This document shows, in pieces, positions 1 through 8,581 of a stretch of DNA of 62,677 nt (position 1 is the stretch's first letter; the number at the start of each line of letters is the position of its first letter). The stretch is taken from the NCBI GenBank assembly GCA_022486705.1, contig JAKVKC010000015.1, forward strand, positions 1 through 62,677, read 5' to 3'. Source of the stretch: Solobacterium sp. (lineage in GTDB: Bacteria > Bacillota_I > Bacilli_A > Erysipelotrichales > Erysipelotrichaceae). The position numbers and the translations under genes are program-made. Under the pieces are notes generated by a model. It did no database searches, was not told where the DNA came from, and saw only the letters and a list, made by a program, of their open reading frames with translations.

Positions 1-26
1 CAAGTGATTCTGTAAGGGCTCCCAGG

Positions 27-527
27 CTAAAGCAGAAAGATGCACAGGCCGCCGGCAATGCCGCACAGACAGCCGGCAATGACATCTTTAGGATAGTGGA
101 CCCCGCCGATAATGCGGATGATCCCGCTGAGACAGGCAAGTCCCAGCAGAAGGATGCCAAATACCGGAAAGACCGCAAGATATGACATGGCAATAACGAC
201 GGCTGAAAAAACATGCCGTGAAGGCATAGACTTTCCCTTCGTATCTTTCTTGATCAGCGGTACGATCTCCTCTTTTTCATAAGGGCGCGGTGCATTGATG
301 GCAGACCGCACGATCGTGAGAATGATAAAAGACACCGCAGGGATCAGCAGGATCTTCCAGAACATAGTACGATCGATCACCAGCCGATCGATCAGCAATG
401 CAGGATACGCAATATAGAATAGATATGTCAGTATCTCATTGGCACTGTTCAGCTTTTTTCGGCTGCGTTCACTCTGAATGGGCGACGTGATCTTCTGATA
501 GAAATCTCTGTATGACTTAGTGTTCAT
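27..527 (-). CDS. PAP2-family membrane phosphatase
   Basis: A 166-residue polytopic membrane protein of the phosphatidic-acid-phosphatase type 2 family, which removes phosphate from lipid phosphates such as undecaprenyl-PP or phosphatidylglycerol-P at the membrane. The three phosphatase motifs are visible: a basic residue six positions before RP in 'INAPRPYE', the 'PSRH' motif, and 'RIIGGVHYPKD' carrying the catalytic His and Asp. PSRH replaces the commoner PSGH. About four to five hydrophobic helices surround them. It lies 31 bp after recA on the same strand, so may be read through from it. The lipid substrate cannot be told from sequence. Confidence 0.85.
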   Translation of the reverse strand: MNTKSYRDFYQKITSPIQSERSRKKLNSANEILTYLFYIAYPALLIDRLVIDRTMFWKILLIPAVSFIILTIVRSAINAPRPYEKEEIVPLIKKDTKGKSMPSRHVFSAVVIAMSYLAVFPVFGILLLGLACLSGIIRIIGGVHYPKDVIAGCLCGIAGGLCIFLL

Positions 528-558
528 GCAACCATACTAGCAAAAAGAAGCGCAATAA

Positions 559-1617
559 TCACGCTTCTTTGTTTTCTGAATCTTCTGTATCCGCAGCCTT
601 CGGCGCAAATAAGAGCGTCTTGACCTTTTCTGTTACTTCTTTATCAAAATCAGGATTGTTCTTCATGTAGTCACGCACCGCATTGAAGCCCTGTCCGATC
701 TTTTCGCCATTGTAGGAGAACCAGGCACCGGATTTATCAATGATGTCATTTTCGACTGCCAAGTTGATGATCTCATCCAGATGAGAGATCCCTTCGCCAT
801 AGATCATATTCACGACCGCTGTCTTAAATGGCGGCGCTACTTTATTCTTTACGACTTTGATCTTCGTGACGTTGCCATAGGCATCCTGGCCATTCTTCAG
901 CGTCTCTCCTCTTCTGACATCCAAGCGCACCGAAGCATAGAACTTCAGGGCTCTTCCGCCTGGCGTCGTCTCCGGATTGCCGAACATCACACCGACTTTT
1001 TCTCTCAGCTGGTTGATGAAGATCGCTGTTGTCTGTGAATGATTCATGACACCTGCCAGTTTGCGCATTGCCTTGGACATCAGTCTTGCCTGCAGTCCAA
1101 CCGAAGCATCCCCCATTTCACCATCCAATTCAGCCTGCGGCACCAAAGCAGCTACCGAGTCAACAACGACTAAATCAATGGCTCCGCTCTTGACCAATAC
1201 CTCGCAGATATCCAATGCCTGCTCCCCGGAATCCGGCTGTGACAGGATCAATTCATCAATATCCACGCCCAAATGCTTTGCATAGATCGGATCGATCGCA
1301 TTTTCGGCATCAATGAAAGCACATCTGCCTCCCTGTTTCTGACATTCCGCAATGGCATGCAGAGCCAATGTTGTCTTGCCGGAAGATTCCGGACCGTAGA
1401 TCTCAATGATCCTTCCTTTTGGATAGCCGCCGATGCCCAATGCCAGATCCAAGGACAGCGAACCGGTCGGAATCGCATCGATCGATACATCTGCCCGATC
1501 GCCCAGGCGCATAATGCTGCCCTTCCCGTATTCCTTCTCTATTGCCTTCAGAGCATCCTGCAGCAGCTGATCTTTCTTATCGTTTCCTGTTTCTTTTTCT
1601 TTGGTTTCTTTCGCCAT
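559..1617 (-). CDS. recA: Recombinase RecA
   Basis: 352-residue RecA, the ATP-dependent strand-exchange protein of homologous recombination and the SOS co-protease. Walker A is GPESSGKT at about residues 75-82; the 'VVVDSVAAL' Walker B segment and the L2 loop region '[20 protein letters not shown]' are intact. The acidic, disordered C-terminal tail ([10 protein letters not shown]) is typical. The length matches the family. ATG is preceded by AGGAGG in the upstream gap. It follows pgsA on the same strand, the common Firmicutes order. No clear SOS box was recognised in the 49-bp gap to pgsA. Confidence 0.98.
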   Translation of the reverse strand: MAKETKEKETGNDKKDQLLQDALKAIEKEYGKGSIMRLGDRADVSIDAIPTGSLSLDLALGIGGYPKGRIIEIYGPESSGKTTLALHAIAECQKQGGRCAFIDAENAIDPIYAKHLGVDIDELILSQPDSGEQALDICEVLVKSGAIDLVVVDSVAALVPQAELDGEMGDASVGLQARLMSKAMRKLAGVMNHSQTTAIFINQLREKVGVMFGNPETTPGGRALKFYASVRLDVRRGETLKNGQDAYGNVTKIKVVKNKVAPPFKTAVVNMIYGEGISHLDEIINLAVENDIIDKSGAWFSYNGEKIGQGFNAVRDYMKNNPDFDKEVTEKVKTLLFAPKAADTEDSENKEA

Positions 1618-1666
1618 GAGTGTTCATGCCTCCTACCTAATGTATAATCAATAAATTATAATAATC

Positions 1667-2260
1667 TTACTTAGATTCAAAAATATCATCTTTTAATTGA
1701 TAGAAATACTGAATGCCTGAAACTAAGGATACAAAAGCAGAGAACCACAGCATGATCTCTGCAACGGGCAGCCGCAGCAGTTCAAATGGCAGATTGTTCA
1801 GCAGGATCAAAGCAACTGTAACCATCTGGAATACAGTCTTCAATTTGCCCATCATGCCGGCAGCGACAACTTTGCCATTATTGGCAGCCATCATGCGGCA
1901 GCCGTCAACGACCGTATCGCGGGCAATCATGATAATGACCGGCACTACCGGAATGATTCCCTGCGAAACAAACAGCAGGAACATTGTTGTTGTCAGCAGT
2001 TTATCTGCGATCGGATCCGCAAATTTGCCGAAGGTCGTGATCATATTTCTGCTTCTTGCAATATGGCCATCCAATGCATCCGTCAGAGCTGCAATGACAT
2101 AGATTGCAAGCACGATCAGATTGATAACAGATAGATCAACATTTCCTATAGCAAAAGTCAGCGGCGTGATGCCCACGGCAGCATAAGGGAACAGATATAC
2201 TAAAATGATCACTGGGATCAGGACGATTCTGAAGATAGTCAGTCGATTCGGTAAGTTCAT
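1667..2260 (-). CDS. pgsA: CDP-diacylglycerol-glycerol-3-phosphate 3-phosphatidyltransferase
   Basis: 197-residue integral membrane enzyme making phosphatidylglycerol-phosphate from CDP-diacylglycerol and glycerol-3-phosphate, the committed step to phosphatidylglycerol. The CDP-alcohol phosphatidyltransferase signature is present as DALDGHIAR, then GKFADPIADK, giving the D-G-x2-A-R-x8-G-x3-D-x3-D pattern. There are about five to six membrane segments, and the N-terminus MNLPNRLTIFRI is characteristic of PgsA. It is upstream of recA in the same orientation. Confidence 0.95.
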   Translation of the reverse strand: MNLPNRLTIFRIVLIPVIILVYLFPYAAVGITPLTFAIGNVDLSVINLIVLAIYVIAALTDALDGHIARSRNMITTFGKFADPIADKLLTTTMFLLFVSQGIIPVVPVIIMIARDTVVDGCRMMAANNGKVVAAGMMGKLKTVFQMVTVALILLNNLPFELLRLPVAEIMLWFSAFVSLVSGIQYFYQLKDDIFESK

Positions 2261-2302
2261 AATGTTTTTCTCCGCATATGCCGGTATTATATCACATCCT
2301 GA

Positions 2303-2337
2303 AAGAAAAAAGAGAAAGCCCCAAGGACGTTCTCTTT
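2303..2337 (-). terminator. Rho-independent terminator of rnpB
   Basis: On the minus strand an AAAGAGAA / TTCTCTTT stem with a 13-14-nt loop is followed by a U-rich run, immediately after the 3' end of RNase P RNA. Confidence 0.75.
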
Positions 2338-2340
2338 ATG

Positions 2341-2704
2341 AAAATGCGCACAGTCATAAGCCATGTTTTGTCCTCCTTGCGGAGCGGCAGTCATTTATCT
2401 GTACCGAAGTACCCGCCTTGTGCTTCCTTTCGCACGCTGGCAGTTCCCCTACCAAATTTGGGTTTCTCGCTTGTGGGGTTTATCTCGTTCCACCCTGCTA
2501 GTTTCCTAACAGGCTCCGTCACTGTGACACTTTGCAGGCATCCGCCATGGATTGCTCTTTAGGCTTCTGCTCCGCCGTCATCTATTGCTAGATGCCTGGC
2601 CTTATTGATTGGACCAGCACAAACACTACGATCATCGCAGATCGTGCGAGCATGGACTTTCCTCTAACACGGATGTGCCAGCGGCTGCCTCATGTGCGCA
2701 TTTT
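2341..2704 (-). ncRNA. rnpB: RNase P RNA, class B
   Basis: Catalytic RNA of ribonuclease P, which matures tRNA 5' ends. Read on the minus strand it has the conserved 5' block GAGGAAAGTCCATGCTCGCAC (2644-2664), the central block AAACCCAAATTTGGTAGGGG, and the 3' block GGACAAAACATGGCTTA. The 5' and 3' ends pair through complementary AATGCGCACA / TGTGCGCATT (helix P1), which sets both boundaries to within a few bases. The architecture matches the Bacillus-type (class B) RNA. It sits between gpsB and pgsA, and gpsB next to rnpB is common in Firmicutes. Confidence 0.95.
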
Positions 2705-2709
2705 CATTT

Positions 2710-3039
2710 TCAGTCTTTCTTCTGATTGTCAAAGACCTGTGACTCCAAACGCGACAGGCGCTTGATGATATCGACATTGCTGCCAAAGACAGGTTCTTCT
2801 TCCGGCTTCATGCGAAGCTTTCCTTCATATTCAATTACTTTTGCTCTGAGTGAAGCATTGGTGCAGTCAAGCTCCTTGATCTTTGCATTCAGTTCATCGA
2901 TCATATCGCTGTATGTCTGATAATCCAGAATGATCTGATCAAGCATATGGTCTACCTGATCTGGATTGTATCCTTTGAAATCAATATCAAATTCTTTATC
3001 CACAATTGTCTGCGGATCAAGATTCAGTTTTCCTGCCAT
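2710..3039 (-). CDS. gpsB: Cell-cycle protein GpsB (DivIVA family)
   Basis: 109-residue cytoplasmic coiled-coil adaptor that moves between division septum and side wall and controls penicillin-binding proteins. The N-terminal DivIVA-type lipid-binding domain is seen as 'FDIDFKGYNPDQVDHMLD', a central coiled coil follows, and the C-terminal trimerisation helix carries the GpsB signature 'NVDIIKRLSRLE'. Length fits GpsB rather than full DivIVA. It is divergent from recU-PBP1, its functional partner class. Its own promoter lies at 3066-3094. Confidence 0.92.
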   Translation of the reverse strand: MAGKLNLDPQTIVDKEFDIDFKGYNPDQVDHMLDQIILDYQTYSDMIDELNAKIKELDCTNASLRAKVIEYEGKLRMKPEEEPVFGSNVDIIKRLSRLESQVFDNQKKD

Positions 3040-3065
3040 AAATCCAATACCTCCCCACGTGCTTT

Positions 3066-3094
3066 ATTATCGCATCCTGCACTTTGAAAAGCAA
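3066..3094 (-). promoter_or_regulatory. Sigma-A-type promoter of gpsB
   Basis: Minus-strand TTGCTT (3089-3094) and GATAAT (3066-3071) are separated by exactly 17 bp, upstream of a GGGGAGG ribosome binding site before the gpsB ATG. On the other strand a perfect TATAAT (3124-3129) serves recU, with a weak TTCCTT -35 also at 17 bp. Confidence 0.65.
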
Positions 3095-3146
3095 TAAATC
3101 TTCCTTAATTATGTGAATAACGGTATAATACAAACGGTGTCAAGCA

Positions 3147-3752
3147 ATGATCAATTACCCGAACGGAAAGAAAAAAAACTGGGCCTCAAATCATACATCT
3201 GCCGGCGGCAGAGGTATGAAGCTGGAGAGCGATATCAATACAACGAATCAATGGTATCTCAGCAATGATACGGCAGTCGTGCATAAGAAGCCCACGCCTA
3301 TCACCATTGTCAAAGTAGATTATCCAAAGCGTTCTGCCGCTAAGATCACGGAAGCATACTTCAAGCTTCCCAGCACGACCGACTACAACGGTGCCTACCG
3401 CGGACGCTATCTTGATTTTGAAGCAAAGGAATGTGCTTCCAAAACATCCTTTCCCTTCAAGTCCCTGCATCCGCATCAGATCCAGCATTTGGAAGCCGTA
3501 CTGAAGCAGCATGCCATTGCCTTTCTGATCGTACGCTTCACGCAGTTTGAAGAAACATATTATGTACCGGCAGACAAGCTGATCGGTTATTGGCAGAACA
3601 GCGGAACAAGTTCCTGCCCGTATGCATGGTTCAAAGAAAATGGCTATCTGATCCCGGGCTCCTATGTGAATCCGGTCGATTACATACAGATTGTGGATCA
3701 GCTTTATTTTGATCCTCAGAAAGAAAGGAATTCTTCAAATGGATACAAGTAA
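3147..3752 (+). CDS. recU: Holliday junction resolvase RecU
   Basis: 201-residue Mg-dependent endonuclease that resolves four-way junctions during recombination and chromosome segregation. The family starts typically with 'NYPNGK' and 'GRGMKLESDIN'; catalytic acidic residues lie in 'GAYRGRYLDFEAKE', followed by 'FPFKSLHPHQIQHL'. The gene overlaps the start of the downstream class A PBP by 14 bp, the classic recU-ponA arrangement. A TATAAT box at 3124-3129 lies just upstream; the ribosome binding site is weak. Confidence 0.95.
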   Translation: MINYPNGKKKNWASNHTSAGGRGMKLESDINTTNQWYLSNDTAVVHKKPTPITIVKVDYPKRSAAKITEAYFKLPSTTDYNGAYRGRYLDFEAKECASKTSFPFKSLHPHQIQHLEAVLKQHAIAFLIVRFTQFEETYYVPADKLIGYWQNSGTSSCPYAWFKENGYLIPGSYVNPVDYIQIVDQLYFDPQKERNSSNGYK

Positions 3753-6414
3753 AAAAACAGCAAAGAAACATACAGGGAAACGGAAATTTCATTGGTTCCG
3801 CTTCTTTACGGTACTGCTTGCCGTGTGCGTCGGCATGGAAGTTGTCTTAGGGACAGTGGCGCTTGTCACTATCAATACGATGCTGGCAGATGAACCGAAA
3901 GTCAATCTGGATAATTTCTATACCCAGGAGACAACGCTGATCTATGACAAGGATGGCAATCAGATTGCCGATGTCGGTGCGCAGCTGCGTGAGAATGTCA
4001 CTTATGATGAGATCCCGGAAGCTTTGATCGATGCTTTCCTTTCCATCGAAGATTCCCGCTACTTTACGCATAATGGATTTGATATTCCGCGTTTCACTTC
4101 TTCCATTATCAATACAGTCCTGCATCACAATATGCAGGGCGGCTCCACCTTCACCATGCAGCTGGTCAAGCTGACCTACTTTACGGATGATGAATCGGGC
4201 ACCAGTTCCAATAAGGATATTGAGTATAAGATACAGCAGATCGATCTGGCTGAACAGCTGGAAAAGAAATCGACCAAGAAACAGATCTTTGAGATGTATC
4301 TGAATAAAATGAATTTCGGCGGTGTAGGCAATATCCGCGGTGTTGAGAAAGCATCAGAGCAGTATTTCGGCAAGCGCGTCAGTCAGCTGAACCTGAATGA
4401 ATGTGCCATGCTTGCAGGTGTAGTCAACTCACCGTATTACTACAATCCTTATACATATCTGGATCATGCGACCGACAGAAGAAATGATGTCCTCTATCAG
4501 ATGCTGAATCATGGCTACATTACAGAAGCACAGTATGATCTGGCAAAGAGCGTCAATGTCGAAGATCTTCTTGTCGCACCGACCAGTACGACCGGGGCCG
4601 GTACGCAGTATCAGGCCTATATCGACTATGTGATCAAAGAAGCACAGGAAGTCAGCGGTCAGGATCCGCTGAACGTATCCATGCAGATCTATACCGCCAT
4701 GGACCCAACCGTCCAGACGACGATGGAGAACATTGAATCCGGACAGGTCGAAGATGTTGCCTTCGCAGATGACACCATGGAAATGGGAGCGATCACCGAA
4801 AATTCTCAGACCGGTGAGATCATTGCCATCGGCGGCGGACGGAATTATACGACCGGCGGTTCGATGCTGCTGAATCATGCGACAGATCAGTATAAGCAGC
4901 CTGGTTCTTCGGTCAAGCCATTCCTGGATTATGCACCGACGTTCGACTACCTTGGCTGGGCGACGGATCATATTTTAGTAGATAAAGCAATTACTTACGG
5001 CAACTGGACCTATAAGAATGCCAATGGTCAATACTACGGCAGAATGAATCTGCAGACCGCTTTGGCTCGTTCCCTGAACACACCTGCCATTCAGGCATGT
5101 CAGGCAGTAATCGATAAACAGGGAACCGATTGGTATGTGGACTACATGAAGAAGCTTGGCTTCGCAGACAGCGTAGCGGAAAGCTTCGACATCTCCTACT
5201 CGATCGGCGGCAACAACTTCGTCTGTACGCCAGAGCAGCTGATGGCAGCGCATGCGACCATCATGAACGGCGGCAATTACATTCCCCCCCACACGATCAC
5301 AAAGATCTCCTTCCGTTCCGGAAGCCAGAGCGATATTGAACCGCAGTACGAAACAAACAGCGTCATGTCAGCACAGGCAGCCTATATGATCTCCACCCTG
5401 ATGTATGGCAACGTCTATGGAAACATCTACAACTATCTGCAGATCCTAAAGCGCGATTATCAGACCTTCGGCAAGACTGGAACAACAGACTGGGGCGATT
5501 CCGGATTGGAATACGGCATCCCAGAAGGCGCCATGAAAGATAAATGGATGGTCGCTGAAACATCGACATATACAACCGCCGTATGGCTTGGCTGGGAAAA
5601 AGCAACAGTCGGCGGGAACAACTACTTTACGACCGCAATGGACAGTATGAATACTACCGGCCATATCTGCTCCGATATCTTAGATGCCATTGAAACAAGC
5701 AATGGCAAATCTGCTGATTATGCACAGCCGGATGGCATTGAAAAGATTACGCATATCTCTGGTGTCTTCCCATATGTTGCCCCAACAGCCAGCACACCAT
5801 CGGAATACATCACGACCGGTCTGATCAAGAAAGAATTCGCAAAGCTCGGCACGTATGAAAGTACCGTCAGTGCTCTGTCCAATCTATCTTCCTTCTCCGC
5901 AAAGCAGAATTCCGATGATACGGTATCCTTCTCATGGACAGCGTATCCGGACAGTTCGAAACTTTCGGCGGCAGAAACATCCGGCAGTACCTTCGATGGA
6001 TCATGGCTTACCGGTCCAGTTGTATACAAAGTGCGGCTGTCGCAGAATGGGCAGACCGTCGCTGAGCTCTCCTCTTCCAGTGAGACCTCAACGCAATCCG
6101 TCACTTTGGCAGAAAATACGGTAACGCAGGCATGCGGCTATTACGGCTATCAGAATACAAGCGACGCGTCCAATGAGGTCTGTATGACCTTCACATCAAA
6201 TGGACCGACGAAGGAAACAAAGACAGCAGCGATCACTGCAATCAGCGGGAACAGTCTCACAGTAACGATCAATGGATCCGCAGCGACCCTTGATCTGAGC
6301 AATGCGACCGTCACCAAAGGCGGTGCATCTGTTGCTATCAGCACATTGAAAGTCGGCGATACGCTGACTCTTACCTATACTGATGGAAAGGTCACAGCTG
6401 TAGCTGTCAACTGA
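3739..6414 (+). CDS. Class A penicillin-binding protein (PBP1-type)
   Basis: 891-residue bifunctional murein synthase: transglycosylase plus DD-transpeptidase, anchored by one N-terminal helix (about 20-45). The GT51 domain has catalytic Glu104 in 'SIEDSRYF' and 'QGGSTFTMQLVK'; the transpeptidase has SxxK with Ser390 (SSVK), SLN at 445-447 and KTGT at 579-582. Beyond it are a fibronectin-III-like segment and a final 55-60-residue beta-rich module that follows a linker. A TTG start 48 bp upstream is possible, but ATG 3739 has AAAGGAA in front and gives a normal basic N-terminus. It is translationally coupled to recU. Confidence 0.93.
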   Translation: MDTSKKTAKKHTGKRKFHWFRFFTVLLAVCVGMEVVLGTVALVTINTMLADEPKVNLDNFYTQETTLIYDKDGNQIADVGAQLRENVTYDEIPEALIDAFLSIEDSRYFTHNGFDIPRFTSSIINTVLHHNMQGGSTFTMQLVKLTYFTDDESGTSSNKDIEYKIQQIDLAEQLEKKSTKKQIFEMYLNKMNFGGVGNIRGVEKASEQYFGKRVSQLNLNECAMLAGVVNSPYYYNPYTYLDHATDRRNDVLYQMLNHGYITEAQYDLAKSVNVEDLLVAPTSTTGAGTQYQAYIDYVIKEAQEVSGQDPLNVSMQIYTAMDPTVQTTMENIESGQVEDVAFADDTMEMGAITENSQTGEIIAIGGGRNYTTGGSMLLNHATDQYKQPGSSVKPFLDYAPTFDYLGWATDHILVDKAITYGNWTYKNANGQYYGRMNLQTALARSLNTPAIQACQAVIDKQGTDWYVDYMKKLGFADSVAESFDISYSIGGNNFVCTPEQLMAAHATIMNGGNYIPPHTITKISFRSGSQSDIEPQYETNSVMSAQAAYMISTLMYGNVYGNIYNYLQILKRDYQTFGKTGTTDWGDSGLEYGIPEGAMKDKWMVAETSTYTTAVWLGWEKATVGGNNYFTTAMDSMNTTGHICSDILDAIETSNGKSADYAQPDGIEKITHISGVFPYVAPTASTPSEYITTGLIKKEFAKLGTYESTVSALSNLSSFSAKQNSDDTVSFSWTAYPDSSKLSAAETSGSTFDGSWLTGPVVYKVRLSQNGQTVAELSSSSETSTQSVTLAENTVTQACGYYGYQNTSDASNEVCMTFTSNGPTKETKTAAITAISGNSLTVTINGSAATLDLSNATVTKGGASVAISTLKVGDTLTLTYTDGKVTAVAVN

Positions 6415-6420
6415 TCATCT

Positions 6421-6446
6421 AAGGAGGACATCGTTCCTCCTTTTTT
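6421..6446 (+). terminator. Terminator of recU-PBP operon
   Basis: GGAGGA / TCCTCC stem with a 6-nt loop and six Ts, directly after the PBP stop codon. Confidence 0.85.
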
Positions 6447-6462
6447 CATGCTTGCAGGGCAG

Positions 6463-6484
6463 AAAAAAAGACCTGAACGGTCTT
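6463..6484 (-). terminator. Terminator of dnaD-nth operon
   Basis: Minus-strand AAGACC / GGTCTT hairpin with a 5-nt loop and seven Ts; its first arm overlaps the nth stop codon. Confidence 0.8.
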
Positions 6485-7118
6485 AGAGATTTTTGTTCTT
6501 TTCGTGACAGATCTCAGTAAAGGGACAGCGGCAGCATTCCGGTCTCTGGGCATGGCATAAATACCTGCCGAAGAAGATCATCTGATGATGCGTCTTGGTC
6601 CATCTCTCACGCGGGACCTTATGTTTCAGCTTGCGTTCGATCGTGCTTGGATCATCCTTCTGATAAGCTAGGCCCAACCGCTTAGAAACACGGGATACAT
6701 GCGTATCAACAGCAAGTGCAGGAATGCCGAAGCATTCAGACTGAATGACGTTGGCACATTTGCGTCCTACCCCAGGAAGCTGTGTCAGTTCCTCAATCGT
6801 CTCTGGGATCTTTCCGCCAAAGTCTTGGATCACCCCGCTGGCAAAGCCTTGGATCGCTTTGGCCTTGTTATGATAAAGTCCTAACGATGAAATATCTTTT
6901 TCAATGTCCTGGATCCTGCCGGATGCCAAGCTCTGCAGATCGGGAAAATGTGCGAACAGAATGGGCGTCACACGATTGACAGAAGCATCTGTCGTCTGTG
7001 CTGACAGGATCACTGCCACAGCCATTTCATACGCATTGCGATGCTGCAGTTCGCAATGGGCATTGGGGTACAGCTGATCCAATTCCTGCAGGATCGTTTC
7101 CGTTTCCATGTGCTTCAT
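6483..7118 (-). CDS. nth: Endonuclease III
   Basis: 211-residue DNA glycosylase/AP lyase for oxidised pyrimidines (base excision repair). The helix-hairpin-helix 'LPGVGRKCANV' carries the catalytic Lys, with the catalytic Asp in 'AVDTHVSRV'. The C-terminal [4Fe-4S] ligand spacing C-x6-C-x2-C-x5-C is intact. Start at 7118 directly follows the dnaD stop; an in-frame Met four codons in is an alternative. The dnaD-nth pairing is a conserved Firmicutes operon. Confidence 0.95.
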   Translation of the reverse strand: MKHMETETILQELDQLYPNAHCELQHRNAYEMAVAVILSAQTTDASVNRVTPILFAHFPDLQSLASGRIQDIEKDISSLGLYHNKAKAIQGFASGVIQDFGGKIPETIEELTQLPGVGRKCANVIQSECFGIPALAVDTHVSRVSKRLGLAYQKDDPSTIERKLKHKVPRERWTKTHHQMIFFGRYLCHAQRPECCRCPFTEICHEKNKNL

Positions 7119-7119
7119 T

Positions 7120-7653
7120 TTATTTTTCCTCTTCGATCATCGCCGCGGTCGTGCCCTTCTGTTTCCAATCTGAAAGGATCTTATCGACATACGCAAAGTT
7201 CTTTTTCTGATAGGCACTGGCCTCACGCAATGCAAGCAGGATCAGTTTCTTATCATTGGTACGGTTCCATTCCGAGATCTTCTGCATCTCGACCGGTGAC
7301 AGTGTACGGCCGAATTCCTGTTCAAAGATATCATACAGGGAAGAATCCAGCACTGCTTCCCGATGCGCCGTTTCCGTTTCGAACAGTCCGTTGATATTGA
7401 AGCAGATGCCCTTGGCCGATGCCTTGATCGATAAATATTTCTTTGCCGCAAGCACTGACAGCACTTCATTCAGTTCTTCTTCCGACAGACTGCATTTCTT
7501 CGCCAGCAGATCTAAAGAGATGGCAACCTGATGTTCATTGCAAAAATCGATCATTAAAATAACGACCGTCTCTTTTGCATCTAAGCCCAAGAGCTCTAAA
7601 TGATCCAGCACCCAATCCCGGTGACTGACAAAGTTCTGTTCATACCACTTCAT
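7120..7653 (-). CDS. dnaD: Replication initiation protein DnaD
   Basis: 177-residue primosomal protein that helps load the replicative helicase at oriC and at restart forks. It has an N-terminal winged-helix domain ('VAISLDLLAKKCSLSEEELNEVLSVL') and the C-terminal DnaD/DnaB2 domain ('LYDIFEQEFGRTLSPVEMQKISEW') ending in 'FAYVDKILSDWKQKG'. It is shorter than Bacillus DnaD (about 230) because the tail after the YxxxIL element is short. Cotranscribed with nth. Confidence 0.92.
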   Translation of the reverse strand: MKWYEQNFVSHRDWVLDHLELLGLDAKETVVILMIDFCNEHQVAISLDLLAKKCSLSEEELNEVLSVLAAKKYLSIKASAKGICFNINGLFETETAHREAVLDSSLYDIFEQEFGRTLSPVEMQKISEWNRTNDKKLILLALREASAYQKKNFAYVDKILSDWKQKGTTAAMIEEEK

Positions 7654-7714
7654 AATTTCATCCTTCTTTTTGGTTCATTGCTTTCATTGCACAGCTTTGC
7701 TAAAATAATCTCAA

Positions 7715-8218
7715 ATGCTGAAAAAGATCATGTTTGCACTTTTATCTCTGCTCATGCTGTACAGTACGGCAGTCATTGCGTACCGTATTTTTGAGCCGAC
7801 GGCATCGTATCATATCGGTGACGAAGATACCTATTTAGATTATGCTTCGCTCAAAGAATATGTAAAGTCTACCGGTGACAGTTCTGTGCATTACCTCTTC
7901 TTTTATTCCAGTGAAGACAATACAAGCGTCTATCTGAAGAATACGGTGATCGCTGCAGTTGAAAATGATACTTCACTGCAGTTCACCCGCATTATTGAAA
8001 CCGTTGATATCACCGAGCTTGTCCGCAGCATGCAGACAAACCAGCTCAGTGAAGACTGGCACATCTCATCCTATCCTGCCTTTGCCGCGGCTGCGGTGCA
8101 GGATGGCAAGATCATTGTCCAGAATACATTGGAGAACACCAAGGAACATCAGCTGACAGCTTCCGATATTGAAGACTGGCTGCGGGAAAACGGTCTGTAT
8201 GCAGGCACATCGCAATGA
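7715..8218 (+). CDS. Membrane-anchored thioredoxin-like protein lacking the CxxC
   Basis: 167 residues with one N-terminal hydrophobic segment (about 4-24), so probably anchored facing outside. The remainder, 'VHYLFFYSSEDNTSVYLKN', 'YPAFAAAAVQDGKIIVQN', has the order of secondary structure of a thioredoxin fold: beta strand, loop, helix, then a Pro-containing 'YPAFA' loop. The active-site cysteines are absent; there is no Cys in the mature part. No function can be assigned. It is a single gene between divergent dnaD and convergent rsfS, with only 9 bp to the rsfS stop. Confidence 0.6.
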   Translation: MLKKIMFALLSLLMLYSTAVIAYRIFEPTASYHIGDEDTYLDYASLKEYVKSTGDSSVHYLFFYSSEDNTSVYLKNTVIAAVENDTSLQFTRIIETVDITELVRSMQTNQLSEDWHISSYPAFAAAAVQDGKIIVQNTLENTKEHQLTASDIEDWLRENGLYAGTSQ

Positions 8219-8227
8219 TGTGCTTTT

Positions 8228-8581
8228 TTATACAGTGACAGAAGGTTCTGCAATGCTGTGCTGCGGCTGATCTGCCCACAGCGATTCCAGACGGTACTGC
8301 TTTCTTCCTTCTGGGGTAAAGATATGCACAACGACTTCATTGAAGTCCGCTAAGATCCAGGAACTGTTCGCATCGCCTTCAACACAGCGGCGTGAATATC
8401 CCTTCTTTTCTGCTTCCTGTTCAATGTAGTCAGCCAAAGTATCCGCATGGCGTGAGTTCTTGGCCGTGCAGATCACAAAGTAATCCGCAAAGGGATTGAC
8501 TGCATGCATGTCAATGACTGTCATGTCCTGGGCCTGCTTATCGCTCAATGTCTTTGTTACAATATCCAGCAGTTCACTCAT
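8228..8581 (-). CDS. rsfS: Ribosomal silencing factor RsfS
   Basis: 117-residue Iojap/RsfS protein; it binds uL14 and blocks subunit joining in slow growth. Family blocks: 'DMTVIDMHAVNPFADYFVICTAKNSRHADTLADYI' region, 'SSWILADFNEVVVHIFTPEGRKQYRLESLW'. A longer in-frame extension exists upstream, but the start at 8581 is preceded by AGGGAGGAAATTC and matches family starts (MSELLDIV). It overlaps the upstream gene by 8 bp, as in the conserved yqeK-rsfS pair. Confidence 0.95.
   Translation of the reverse strand: MSELLDIVTKTLSDKQAQDMTVIDMHAVNPFADYFVICTAKNSRHADTLADYIEQEAEKKGYSRRCVEGDANSSWILADFNEVVVHIFTPEGRKQYRLESLWADQPQHSIAEPSVTV

Noticed and set aside
2278-2562. Open frames across the rnpB region
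   Set aside because: The sequence is fully explained by RNase P RNA with its conserved blocks and paired ends.
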